Source: Syntrophomonas sp. UBA4911 (lineage in GTDB: Bacteria > Bacillota > Syntrophomonadia > Syntrophomonadales > Syntrophomonadaceae). Taken from it: a DNA stretch of 43,943 bases. The position numbers and the translations under genes were made by a program. The notes under the pieces were generated by a model. That model searched no databases. It was not told where the DNA came from and saw nothing but the letters and a program-made list of their open reading frames with translations. Of this stretch, positions 25,999 to 34,420 are shown piece by piece (position 1 is the first letter of the stretch; every line of letters starts with the position of its first letter). The DNA is taken from NCBI GenBank assembly GCA_002398105.1, contig DHCD01000014.1, positions 8,775-52,717 of the forward strand, in the 5' to 3' direction.

Positions 25999-26827
25999 GA
26001 AAGAGAGAGGACTGGGGCGAGGTTTGGACGCCCTGTTTTCGGCAGGAATAGATAATGACAGCCTGGATATAGTGGAGCTTGATACCGATGTTATAATCGC
26101 CCGGCAGGAACAGCCCAGGCGTAATTTTGACCAGGAAAGCTTGCAGGAATTGGCGGAATCGCTTAAGGAACATGGAGTATTGCAGCCCATCCTGGTCAGG
26201 GAAAAAGACGATGGCTATGAGCTCATTGCCGGAGAACGGCGCTGGCGGGCAGCTAAACTGGCTGGATTACCAACCATTCCGGCAGTAGTCCGTAAGCTTG
26301 ATGATCTGCAGGTGGCGGAGATATCGTTGATAGAAAATCTGCAGCGGGAGGATTTGACCCCAGTGGAAGAGGCCCAGGCTTATCGTTTGATGATGGAGCG
26401 CTTTCACTACACTCAGGAAAATCTTGCCCAAAAAATCGGTAAGAGCCGGGCTCATATCGCCAATACCCTGCGTATAATGAATCTGCCCCCCAGCATTATT
26501 GAAATGATAGATGCCCGGAAAATAAGTGCCGGCCATGCCCGGGCCATATTGGCCTATGGAGGGGAACAAGAGCAGTTGGCTGCCGCCCAGGAGATAATTT
26601 CCGCCGGACTTTCCGTGCGGGAGGCGGAAAGACGGGTAAAGAATAAAAAAACGGTGCAGGAATTTGTTTTCGAGAAACCACCCGAGGTGGTGGATTTGGA
26701 GGAAAGGCTGCAAAAATTTTTTGGCACCAAGGTGGAGATGAATACCTTACATAAAGGCGGAAAAATTGAAATAACCTATTACAATGATGAAGATTTGGAG
26801 AGAATAATAGAACTGCTGAATATTTAA
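25991..26827 (+). CDS. parB: Chromosome partitioning protein ParB (Spo0J)
   Basis: ParB is a CTP-dependent clamp that loads at parS and recruits SMC. The 278-residue protein starts with KERGLGRGLDALFSAG, the N-terminal segment expected to contact Soj. It has the CTP-binding motifs GERRWRA and IENLQREDLTPVEEA, the helix-turn-helix KIGKSRAHIANTLRIMNLP, and a C-terminal dimer domain. The start is GTG at 25991 inside the soj end. Two parS sites follow within 40 bases of the stop codon. Confidence 0.97.
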   Translation: MPKKERGLGRGLDALFSAGIDNDSLDIVELDTDVIIARQEQPRRNFDQESLQELAESLKEHGVLQPILVREKDDGYELIAGERRWRAAKLAGLPTIPAVVRKLDDLQVAEISLIENLQREDLTPVEEAQAYRLMMERFHYTQENLAQKIGKSRAHIANTLRIMNLPPSIIEMIDARKISAGHARAILAYGGEQEQLAAAQEIISAGLSVREAERRVKNKKTVQEFVFEKPPEVVDLEERLQKFFGTKVEMNTLHKGGKIEITYYNDEDLERIIELLNI

Positions 26828-26829
26828 TC

Positions 26830-26845
26830 AGTTTCACGTGAAACA
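26830..26845. promoter_or_regulatory. parS site 1 (15 of 16)
   Basis: AGTTTCACGTGAAACA matches the ParB site consensus TGTTTCACGTGAAACA at 15 of 16 positions. It lies three bases after the parB stop codon. Confidence 0.93.
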
Positions 26846-26847
26846 AT

Positions 26848-26863
26848 TGTTTCACGTGAAACA
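26848..26863. promoter_or_regulatory. parS site 2 (perfect)
   Basis: A perfect TGTTTCACGTGAAACA. Together with site 1 it forms a 32-bp perfect palindrome centred on CAATTG (26831-26862). ATTTTT follows, so the RNA could also fold as a terminator. Confidence 0.96.
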
Positions 26864-26886
26864 TTTTTAAACCGATAGAGGGCTAT

Positions 26887-26915
26887 TTTACAAAGTACGG
26901 TAAAATTGATATGAT
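26887..26915 (+). promoter_or_regulatory. Sigma-A-like promoter for the M23 peptidase gene
   Basis: TTTACA (26887-26892), 17 bases, TATGAT (26910-26915), about 53 bases before the start codon. It lies only 23 bases after parS site 2, where ParB spreading could affect it. Confidence 0.65.
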
Positions 26916-26968
26916 AACTTAAAAAATGTCAATAATTAAACTAGAGAGATACAAAGACGAGGATAGCG

Positions 26969-27874
26969 ATGAAAAGGAAAAAGAAGCATAACAACCCGCA
27001 CCTGACATTTATGCTTATTCCCCATGATGCTGCCCGACCCTTGCAGTGGGAATTATCCCGCCAAGTGCTGTCCGGATTGGCGGTTGGATTTGCTCTATTC
27101 TTAATGGGATTCGCGGTCATAAGTTTTTTATTCTATTCCAGTCAGGAAGATATTCGCAAGGCTGATCGTTTAAAACAGGAGAGCCAGGAAAAACAGAAGA
27201 CTATAGAGATGCTCAAACAAGAGATCGAAAAAATTGAAGAACAGCAGGATGCCATAGCCCAAAAACAGAATCAGCTAAAACGGCTCATGGGAATAAAAAG
27301 CGAAAATACTTCCTCGCCGGAGCCGTCTCGGGGAGGAAAAGGTGGAATCGACCGTCAAGTCCAGAGTTTTGGCAATGCCGCAACGCTGCAGCAGACCGGA
27401 GAAATCAGGACCAAACTGGCAAGACAGGAGAAAGAACTGGATGAATTGTTGGCCCAGGTCAATAATAATAATGAATACTTCCGCCATTTTCCCAATCAAT
27501 GGCCGGTTCAGGGTGATATAACCTCTGGCTTCGGTTGGCGCAAGTCGCCTTTTGGCGGTAAGAGCACTACTTTCCATGAAGGTATAGATATAGCCAATAA
27601 CTCAGGAACTCCGATAGTAGCCGCTGCTGACGGGACGGTAACCTTTGCCGGATGGAAGGGGGCTTATGGCAAGCTGGTGGAAATTGATCATGGTTACGGG
27701 TACATGACTAAATATGGGCATAATTCTGCCCTGCTGGTCGCGGTTGGGGATAAAGTGAAGAAGGGGGAAGAGATAGCACGGATGGGTAATACCGGCAGAA
27801 GCACCGGGCCCCATTTACATTTTACAGTGGTAAAAGACGGTGAGACCTATGATCCCCTGATTTATTTGCCTTAG
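26969..27874 (+). CDS. Membrane-anchored M23 (LytM-type) peptidase
   Basis: A 301-residue cell wall endopeptidase candidate. A basic N-terminus is followed by one membrane segment (about 33-55, LAVGFALFLMGFAVISFLFY) and a coiled coil (about 58-110, rich in K, E and Q). The C-terminal LytM/M23 domain holds the zinc ligands in FHEGIDIA, the histidine of YGH, and GPHLHF, so it looks catalytically complete. The domain should face outside the membrane. It stands after parB-parS with its own promoter. A spore or divisome role is possible but not shown. Confidence 0.9.
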   Translation: MKRKKKHNNPHLTFMLIPHDAARPLQWELSRQVLSGLAVGFALFLMGFAVISFLFYSSQEDIRKADRLKQESQEKQKTIEMLKQEIEKIEEQQDAIAQKQNQLKRLMGIKSENTSSPEPSRGGKGGIDRQVQSFGNAATLQQTGEIRTKLARQEKELDELLAQVNNNNEYFRHFPNQWPVQGDITSGFGWRKSPFGGKSTTFHEGIDIANNSGTPIVAAADGTVTFAGWKGAYGKLVEIDHGYGYMTKYGHNSALLVAVGDKVKKGEEIARMGNTGRSTGPHLHFTVVKDGETYDPLIYLP

Positions 27875-28021
27875 GAATTGGATTTCACGTTAAAAACCAG
27901 CGAAACCATAAGTCTATTTTCATTCTTGGTTGCCTGCCTGCCTGCCTGTGCCCTATGGGTATGCCCTATGGGTACGGCCCTGAGGGCCATAACCTGTCAA
28001 TATGGGAATAGAGAGGATAGG
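27875..28021. repeat. Spacer with TGCC run and 13-bp tandem repeat
   Basis: No gene is seen. An 18-base run of TGCC units occupies 27931-27948. Directly after it TGCCCTATGGGTA occurs twice in tandem (27949-27961 and 27962-27974). Then follows the palindrome GGCCCTGAGGGCC (27976-27988). A degenerate parS-like GATTTCACGTTAAAA lies near 27881. Confidence 0.6.
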
Positions 28022-28137
28022 TAACCGGGAAGCGAGCACGGCTGGAGAGAGTTTAAGGCCGGCTGAAAAAGAACCGCGGTTTGGACCAGGTGCAGTACAG
28101 AGGTTTGGCGGAGCCGCTTGATTCGCCTTCCCGGTTA
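28022..28137 (+). ncRNA. Candidate structured RNA upstream of the bactofilin gene
   Basis: TAACCGGGAAG (28022-28032) and CTTCCCGGTTA (28127-28137) form a perfect 11-bp closing stem that can extend with CGA/TCG past a bulged C. Inside, AGC-A-CGGC pairs with GCCG-GCT (about 28035-28067), and CCGC/GCGG elements with two copies of GGTTTGG follow. No known class (6S, SRP, T-box, common riboswitches) is recognised. It ends about 40 bases before the bactofilin start codon, so it is either a 5' leader element or a small RNA. Strand is assigned from the downstream gene. Confidence 0.45.
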
Positions 28138-28177
28138 TAGGCGAGAGAAGTATTATAAGAAGCAGGAGGAGTAAGTA

Positions 28178-28591
28178 TTGATAAAAAAAAAGGAACGCAG
28201 CTTTCAGAGCATTGAGAGCCTGATAGCTTCCGGGGTGGAAATCAAAGGGGATATAGTTTCCCAGGGTTCGATCCGGATTGACGGTTATGTCGAGGGAAAC
28301 TTGAATATCAAAGGCGACCTTATTCTGGGAGAGAAGGGAAAGCTAAAAGGTGAAATCAAGGCCCAAAACATAATGATTGCCGGGCGGCTCGAAGGCAAGG
28401 CCAATGCCGGCGCCCGTCTGGAAATAGCGGCGACCGGGGCTGTAGTGGGGGATATCAATGCTGTTACTCTCATAATTGACGAGGGCGGCCTTTTAGACGG
28501 CAATAGCAGGATGACCCGAGCCAAAGATCAAAACAGCGATAACGAGCGCATACATAGCTTGAAGAAAGATCAGTTCAGCAAGGCTAAATAA
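28178..28591 (+). CDS. Bactofilin family protein
   Basis: The 137-residue protein has the bactofilin (DUF583) beta-helix core (about 15-105). Short repeats are visible in VEIKGDIVSQGSIRIDGYVE, NLNIKGDLILG, GEIKAQNIMIAGRLEGK and GAVVGDINAVTLIID. Basic or polar tails flank the core. Bactofilins polymerise into membrane-associated scaffolds without nucleotides. The start is a TTG with AGGAGG eight bases upstream. M23 peptidase genes often neighbour bactofilin genes, as here (303-base gap), and may act together in wall shaping; that link is inferred. Confidence 0.92.
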   Translation: MIKKKERSFQSIESLIASGVEIKGDIVSQGSIRIDGYVEGNLNIKGDLILGEKGKLKGEIKAQNIMIAGRLEGKANAGARLEIAATGAVVGDINAVTLIIDEGGLLDGNSRMTRAKDQNSDNERIHSLKKDQFSKAK

Positions 28592-28606
28592 GGCAGGGGA
28601 AGCTTG

Positions 28607-29239
28607 ATGTTTACTAACCGTAGGGAGGCCGGACACCTGCTGGCCAAAATGCTGGAAGAAAAGCAGATAAAGTTTGATTTGGTGCTGGGGATTCCCCGCG
28701 GGGGTGTAGCCGTGGCTGAAATAATAGCCTCCTATTTTAACTGCCCGCTGGATGTGGTTATGACTAAAAAAATAGCCTCTCCCAACTGGGAGGAGTTTGC
28801 CATAGGGGCAGTTACCCCGGATGGCGAAATCCTGATTCACGAGCGAGTGCAAAAGATTATTAATGTGGATAAAGATACGGTAGAGAATCTGGCTCAAAAA
28901 GTAAAAGCGGATATTGCCAGCCGCTTAAGCCGGTTTCGGGGGCCAAAACCCCCTCTGCAGCTTGAGGGGAAGGATATCCTGCTGGTTGACGATGGCATTG
29001 CCACCGGTTTTACGCTGAAAGCAGCGGTAAGATACCTTAAGCGTCAAAGTGATGGCAGGATCAGCGTGGCGGTTCCGGTAAGCTCCAGAAATGCATATCT
29101 TAACCTGCTGGAAGATGTGGATGAATTGATAGCCCTGCTAATCCCCGAGGAGTTTTATGCCGTCAGCCAGTTCTATCAGGATTTTACTGCCGTTGAAGAC
29201 CGGGAAGTCATCGCGATTCTACAACGCTGTCAGGGTTGA
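28607..29239 (+). CDS. Phosphoribosyltransferase-fold protein
   Basis: The 210-residue protein has a type I PRTase fold. The PRPP-binding loop is ILLVDDGIATGFTLKAA (about 126-142), with an early LVLGIPRGGVAVAE strand-loop and MTKKIASPNWEEFAIGAV. This pattern fits the ComF/uncharacterised PRTase group, sometimes fused to hydrolases; the substrate cannot be told. ATG at 28607 follows AGGGGA; a TTG one codon upstream is possible. It lies 15 bases after the bactofilin gene and its end overlaps the yyaC-like gene by ten bases on the other strand. Confidence 0.85.
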   Translation: MFTNRREAGHLLAKMLEEKQIKFDLVLGIPRGGVAVAEIIASYFNCPLDVVMTKKIASPNWEEFAIGAVTPDGEILIHERVQKIINVDKDTVENLAQKVKADIASRLSRFRGPKPPLQLEGKDILLVDDGIATGFTLKAAVRYLKRQSDGRISVAVPVSSRNAYLNLLEDVDELIALLIPEEFYAVSQFYQDFTAVEDREVIAILQRCQG

Positions 29240-29838
29240 GTTTCTTCCAGCAGCGGGGTTAGGCTAAGCTTGCCGGAAGTAAACTTTACCCGGGCCAGGT
29301 ATAGTCCTTTGGCTATTATATCAGCCATTTTATTGACAATAAAAAGCCGGGTATTTTGTAAAACCATATGTTCAAAAAAACCGCCTACATTGACCACCGC
29401 AGAAATATGGAAATCCCCCACTTCAGGTAAAGTTTTGTTTAAGGCTGTCCCCGGTTTCAAACTGCCCCGGCGGACATTAATATAACCAATGCGGTCGGCA
29501 TTACCCAAGCAAGCGTCAACGGCAATTATAAAAGGATTATTATAGCTCTTTAAGATCTCCTCCAGCACCTCTTTCAGATTAGTGGCATGTACCGGTGCTT
29601 CCAGAGTTCCGTAGACCCTGGACTGAGGACTCAAACTTTTAAGCCGGCTGCCTACCAAGGGCCCCAGACAATCCCCGGTGGCCCGGTCAGTGCCAATACA
29701 CAGGTAGACCAACTCCCGTCCCGCATCAACCTCCCCCAGATGGGCGCAGATAGCTTTTTCAATTTTATTAAAACAGAGTGGATCTTCAAAATGATAGGAA
29801 AACCGCTCCGGCAAATGGTCTTTTACTGTTTTAGACAA
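29230..29838 (-). CDS. yyaC: Sporulation protein YyaC (HybD-like protease fold)
   Basis: The 202-residue protein matches the YyaC family, with VYLCIGTDRATGDCLGPLVG, YGTLEAPVHATNL, IIAVDACLG and VNVGGFFEHMVLQNTRLF. The fold resembles hydrogenase maturation proteases, and the aspartates of GTDRATGD and AVDACLG fit its metal site. In Bacillus the gene is near spo0J and is expressed in sporulation; the exact substrate is unknown. The start is a TTG with AGGAGGA upstream. It is the only gene on the minus strand right of the origin, which suggests a separate promoter, possibly sporulation-specific. Confidence 0.9.
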   Translation of the reverse strand: MSKTVKDHLPERFSYHFEDPLCFNKIEKAICAHLGEVDAGRELVYLCIGTDRATGDCLGPLVGSRLKSLSPQSRVYGTLEAPVHATNLKEVLEEILKSYNNPFIIAVDACLGNADRIGYINVRRGSLKPGTALNKTLPEVGDFHISAVVNVGGFFEHMVLQNTRLFIVNKMADIIAKGLYLARVKFTSGKLSLTPLLEETQP

Positions 29839-29972
29839 AGGCCTTCCTCCTAGCCATATATTTCTCCCATATTTAATCCATATTCTTGACCACTGGGAAT
29901 ATTTTTATGCTGTATTTGACCGGCAGCAGGAATATTTATGAAAAAGAAGTATTTAGGTGATGGGAGAAAGGA

Positions 29973-31070
29973 ATGAACTCAGTTAAAATAAAACTGATGC
30001 TGGTGATGGGATATCTGGGAGCAGTAATCGGAGCCGGATTTGCATCGGGACAGGAAATCGTCCAGTTTTTTGTGGCTTACGGAGACTACGGCATGAAAGG
30101 GTGTATAGTAGCTGCCGTGCTCTTTGCTGTTTGCGGGGCCATGTTGCTCTATCTGGCGCACCGCTGGCAGGTTTCCAACTATCAGGGCATGCTGCATCGG
30201 ATGATGGGTGAACGGGTGGGAGTAGTGGTTGATTTTCTGCTGGCGGTATTTCTCTTTTTGGGGATAAGTACTATGTTGTCGGCCAGTGGAGCAGTTTTTT
30301 ACGAACATCTTTACCTGCCCAAAAACCTGGGAATATTTTTAGCCTATATTATGGTAGTAGCGTTCCTGCTTACCGGCAAGCGGGGACTGATAACATCCTA
30401 TAACCTGCTGGTCCCGGTGAAAATAATACTGCTGCTGCTGATCAGTGGTTATGCCGCTTTTTGTGTGGAAGGGCAGGCAATGGAGGTCTACACTACTTTC
30501 ATCGGTCCCGATGAGACCAGGTTCTGGTTGCTCTCCAGCCTGCTGTATGTAGCCTATAATTTTTCCCTGGCTATGGTAGTCTTGAGCGAATACCAGACGC
30601 TAGGGGGACGAGGCGATGGCATTACCGGAGCGGCCTGGGGGGGATTAATTCTAGGGGTGCTGGTTCTGGTAAACTACATTGCTCTTTCCAGGTTTTTACC
30701 GGTAGTTATGCATTACGAAGTACCCATGCTATATGTGGCGGGAAAAATTTCGCTCCCGGCCAAACACATATACACCCTGGTACTGTGGGTGGGGATACTT
30801 ACTACTGCCATTGCCAATGCTTATGGATTTGCTCAGCGTTTTGCCGGATTCACCGGTTTAAGCTACCGTATTTGTTTGGTTCTCTGTATGACTTTGGCTT
30901 TACCGGTCTCCATGCGGAGTTTTTCCAGCCTGGTGAGTAAAATATATCCTATTTTTGGAATACTAGGTATACTGATAATTACTATGCTGATGTACAGGAC
31001 TACCAAAGATATAGCGGTGGAGTTATATTATTATATGATGCAGTACATTACGGGCCGCAAGGAGGCATGA
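29973..31070 (+). CDS. YkvI-type membrane permease (APC superfamily)
   Basis: A 365-residue integral membrane protein with about ten hydrophobic segments. The first segment contains GYLGAVIGAGFASGQEIVQFF, the typical start of the YkvI family related to amino acid permeases (APC fold with an unwound first helix). The substrate is unknown. The ATG follows GGGAGAAAGG. Its stop codon overlaps the region of the selA start, so it may be co-transcribed with selA-selB. Whether the transport relates to selenium or serine is not shown. Confidence 0.82.
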   Translation: MNSVKIKLMLVMGYLGAVIGAGFASGQEIVQFFVAYGDYGMKGCIVAAVLFAVCGAMLLYLAHRWQVSNYQGMLHRMMGERVGVVVDFLLAVFLFLGISTMLSASGAVFYEHLYLPKNLGIFLAYIMVVAFLLTGKRGLITSYNLLVPVKIILLLLISGYAAFCVEGQAMEVYTTFIGPDETRFWLLSSLLYVAYNFSLAMVVLSEYQTLGGRGDGITGAAWGGLILGVLVLVNYIALSRFLPVVMHYEVPMLYVAGKISLPAKHIYTLVLWVGILTTAIANAYGFAQRFAGFTGLSYRICLVLCMTLALPVSMRSFSSLVSKIYPIFGILGILIITMLMYRTTKDIAVELYYYMMQYITGRKEA

Positions 31071-31072
31071 AA

Positions 31073-32491
31073 GTGACAAATCTTAAAAAGATTCCCCCGG
31101 TAGACGAGATATTGCTGCATGACCAGGTGCAGGCCTTGGTGGAGACATTTAAACGTGATTATATAGTAAATCTGCTCCGGGCAGTTATGGATGATATCCG
31201 GGAGGAGCTGCGTTTCCGGGAGGAAGAGGTTGAGCGGGAAGAGATAAAAGAGGATATTTTAAAACGCCTGCATCTGAGGCTGAAACAATCAAGCCGCGGC
31301 ACCCTGCAAAAGGTTATAAACGGAACCGGAGTGGTGCTGCATACCAATTTAGGCAGAGCGCCGCTGGGCGAGCGGGCGCTGCAGTATATGGCGGACATGG
31401 CGGTAAACTACAATAACCTGGAAATGGATTTGGCCCAGGGTGAAAGAGGTTCCCGCTATAACCATGTAGAAGAAATATTGACCCGTCTAACCGGAGCCGA
31501 AGCCGGGCTGGTAGTGAACAACAACGCTGCGGCAGTACTGCTGGGACTCAATACCCTGGCCCGGAACCGGGAGGTTATAGTATCCCGCGGGCAACTGGTG
31601 GAAATCGGGGGAGCTTTTCGTATTCCGGAGGTAATGAAGTTAAGCGGCGCCCGTCTGGTTGAGGTGGGAACCACTAACAAGACCTACATCAGCGATTTTG
31701 CCGGAGCTATTACCGACGCCACCGCTTTGCTGTTTGCGGCCCACACCTCTAATTATAAGATTATAGGCTTCAGTGAAGAGGTCAAACTGAATGAGATGGC
31801 TAAACTGGGGGCGGAACGGGATATTCCCGTAATGCAGGATTTGGGCAGTGGCATACTGTGTGATATGGTTGATTGGGGATTGAAGGACGAGCCGTCGGTG
31901 CAGGAATGTGTTGCTGCCGGTGTGGATATCATTAGCTTTAGCGGCGACAAACTGCTGGGGGGGCCTCAGGCCGGGATTATCGTGGGCCGTAAGAAATATA
32001 TTGATGCGATGAAGAATAATCAGCTTACCCGGGCGCTGCGGGTGGACAAATTGACTATTTCCGCTCTGGAGGCTACTCTGTTGGAATACCTGGAAGGAAA
32101 CCCGATGGATAAGATCCCGGTTATCCGCATGCTGTGTACCAGCCCGGAGCAGTTAAGGCAAAAAGCCGAGGATATCCTGAATCAATTAGAGCAGCGCGTA
32201 GGCGCATCCCCGGCGGTGGCTTCAATAGCTCTGGTGGAACTGGAGGATATGGTAGGAGGCGGGGCTTATCCCACTTATAAGATTCCGGGTTACGGAATAG
32301 ACCTTGCATTTACCGGGAATATACTGGAGAAAGTAGCCCAAACCTTGCGCTTAAGCAACCCCGCCCTTCTGACTCGCAAACATGATGATAAAATGAGAAT
32401 CAGCGTAAGAACACTGCTTAAGGGTGATGCCCCCTTGCTGGTTGATTTAATCAGCGGGGTGCTTGAACAGCAGGAGGAAAAGGCTAGATGA
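31073..32491 (+). CDS. selA: L-seryl-tRNA(Sec) selenium transferase
   Basis: SelA converts seryl-tRNA-Sec to selenocysteyl-tRNA using selenophosphate. The protein has the N-terminal tRNA-binding helices, NGTGVVLHTNLGRAPLGE, and a PLP-binding lysine in DIISFSGDKLLGGPQAG (K295 counting from the upstream ATG). Length (about 472) fits the family. The GTG at 31073 is preferred because GGAGG is seven bases upstream; the ATG at 31067 is only one base from it. It overlaps selB by four bases. The tRNA it acts on, selC, is at 43.3 kb. Confidence 0.96.
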   Translation: MTNLKKIPPVDEILLHDQVQALVETFKRDYIVNLLRAVMDDIREELRFREEEVEREEIKEDILKRLHLRLKQSSRGTLQKVINGTGVVLHTNLGRAPLGERALQYMADMAVNYNNLEMDLAQGERGSRYNHVEEILTRLTGAEAGLVVNNNAAAVLLGLNTLARNREVIVSRGQLVEIGGAFRIPEVMKLSGARLVEVGTTNKTYISDFAGAITDATALLFAAHTSNYKIIGFSEEVKLNEMAKLGAERDIPVMQDLGSGILCDMVDWGLKDEPSVQECVAAGVDIISFSGDKLLGGPQAGIIVGRKKYIDAMKNNQLTRALRVDKLTISALEATLLEYLEGNPMDKIPVIRMLCTSPEQLRQKAEDILNQLEQRVGASPAVASIALVELEDMVGGGAYPTYKIPGYGIDLAFTGNILEKVAQTLRLSNPALLTRKHDDKMRISVRTLLKGDAPLLVDLISGVLEQQEEKAR

Positions 32492-34386
32492 AAAGGTTTA
32501 TTATAGGTACGGCCGGGCATATTGACCATGGCAAGACTACGCTGGTTCGGGCTATGACCGGTATTGATACCGACCGGCTTAAGGAGGAGAAAAAAAGGGG
32601 GATATCCATAGAACTGGGTTTTGCTCCTTTCACTCTGCCTTCGGGCCAAAAGGCAGCGATTGTGGATATGCCCGGGCATGAACGATTTATCCGCCATATG
32701 CTGGCCGGGGCTTTTGGCATAGACATAGTTTTGCTGACCATAGCGGCGGACGAAGGGGTAATGCCGCAGACCCGGGAGCACATGGACATAATTGAACTGC
32801 TGGGAGTAAATAAGGGCATCGTTGTAATCACCAAGAAAGACCTGGTGGATGAAGAATGGTTAATGTTGATGGAAGAAGAGGTACAGGAATATATTGATAC
32901 CACTATTTTAAAGGATGCAGCGGTGATTGCTGTATCAGCGGTTACCCGGGAAGGTATACCGGAATTGATGGCGCTGATAGAAAAGCTGGCTTCCGAGGTG
33001 GAAGAGAAACCGGTTTGGGGTCAGGCTCGTTTACCCATTGACCGGGTATTCACGGTATCCGGTTTTGGTACCGTAGTGACCGGCACCCTGTGGTCAGGGC
33101 AATTGCGGATCGGGGATATCCTGGAATTGATGCCGGTGCAGAAGCCGGTTCGGGTGAGGACCATCCAGGTACATAATGAAAAAGTGGATACAGCCTATGC
33201 CGGACAACGGGTAGCGGTAAATCTGCAGGGAGTAGAACTGGCAGATATCAAACGCGGCTACCTGCTGGCCACAGCCGGCTACTTGAGTCCCAGTTATCGG
33301 GTAGATGCTCGTCTGCACCTCTTGAGTTCCAGCAAGCGTACATTAAAAAATTGGAATCGGGTGCGTTTTCATTTGGGAACTGATGAGACCCTGGGACGGG
33401 TAGTTTTATTGGATCGGGATGAATTGCAGGCTGGAGATGAGGCCTATGCGCAGATTGTGATGGAAAAGCCGGTGGTGGCGTGCAAAGGGGATCGCTTTGT
33501 AATCAGATATTATTCCCCGGTCAATACCATCGGGGGCGGAATTATAATAGACGGCAATGCCCCCAAACAGAAAAGATTCAGGGAAGATGTTCTGGATGAA
33601 CTGGTTATTAAGGAGGAAGGCAGCTTATATGATGTTGTCCTGCATGAATTGGAATCTCATCCGGAAGAATTTATCAGTGTCAGTGAATTAAGCAAGCGTA
33701 CCGGCAGCGGCCAGGAACAGATTAAACAGGAATTGCAGCAGCTGGTGGATGATGAAAAGATCATAAAAATAAAGGACCAGGTTTATATCAGCACCTATGG
33801 GGTGCAGGTGATTAATGCCCGTATAGTGGAAACTTTGGCCCAATATCATCGGCAGTACCCGATGCGTTCCGGCTATCCCCGGGAAGATATGCGCAGCCGG
33901 TTTTTCAAGCAGCTTAATCCTAAGGATTTTAATCTCATAATCAAACAATTGGAAGAACAAGGAAGTTTGTCCAGCCGCCATAATCAGTTGATGCTGCCTC
34001 AGCATATGCCCCAACCAGGCGGCAGGGACCGGGAGACCATCGCCCAGATAACCAAAATAATGGAGGAGCAGATGTTTACCCCGCCGGGACTGGAAGAACT
34101 GATGGCTGTGAGTGGCCGAAGCGAGCAGGAATTTGGCGAGATAATGGCTTATATGATAGATGCCGGGATACTGGTAAAAATTAATCAGGATACGGTATTT
34201 TCCAACCAGGCGATTGAGGAAGGGAAGAAGAGGCTTCTGGCTTATTTCGAGCAGGAACCGGAACTTAGCCTGGCTACGGCACGAGATATTTTAAATACTA
34301 CTCGAAAGTATGCGCTGCCTTTGATAGAATATTATGATAGAATTCGTTTTACCCACCGGGTTGGTGATATCAGAGTAAAGATCTGA
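32488..34386 (+). CDS. selB: Selenocysteine-specific elongation factor
   Basis: SelB is an EF-Tu-like GTPase that delivers Sec-tRNA to UGA codons next to a SECIS hairpin. The 632-residue protein has G1 GHIDHGKTTL, the switch region RGISIELGFA, G3 DMPGHE and G4 TKKDL. Beta-barrel domains follow, and the C-terminal 270 residues are winged-helix repeats that bind SECIS RNA. Full length suggests function. AGGAGG lies ten bases before the ATG. With selA and selC, the window holds three of the four core Sec genes; selD is not here. Confidence 0.97.
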   Translation: MKRFIIGTAGHIDHGKTTLVRAMTGIDTDRLKEEKKRGISIELGFAPFTLPSGQKAAIVDMPGHERFIRHMLAGAFGIDIVLLTIAADEGVMPQTREHMDIIELLGVNKGIVVITKKDLVDEEWLMLMEEEVQEYIDTTILKDAAVIAVSAVTREGIPELMALIEKLASEVEEKPVWGQARLPIDRVFTVSGFGTVVTGTLWSGQLRIGDILELMPVQKPVRVRTIQVHNEKVDTAYAGQRVAVNLQGVELADIKRGYLLATAGYLSPSYRVDARLHLLSSSKRTLKNWNRVRFHLGTDETLGRVVLLDRDELQAGDEAYAQIVMEKPVVACKGDRFVIRYYSPVNTIGGGIIIDGNAPKQKRFREDVLDELVIKEEGSLYDVVLHELESHPEEFISVSELSKRTGSGQEQIKQELQQLVDDEKIIKIKDQVYISTYGVQVINARIVETLAQYHRQYPMRSGYPREDMRSRFFKQLNPKDFNLIIKQLEEQGSLSSRHNQLMLPQHMPQPGGRDRETIAQITKIMEEQMFTPPGLEELMAVSGRSEQEFGEIMAYMIDAGILVKINQDTVFSNQAIEEGKKRLLAYFEQEPELSLATARDILNTTRKYALPLIEYYDRIRFTHRVGDIRVKI

Positions 34387-34420
34387 CAAAAAGCCGGGGA
34401 TTGCTGGAGGATTTGTAAAA

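Noticed and set aside
27880..27896. parS-like GATTTCACGTTAAAA
   Set aside because: It is too far from the consensus (about 12 of 16) compared with the two clean sites at 26.8 kb.
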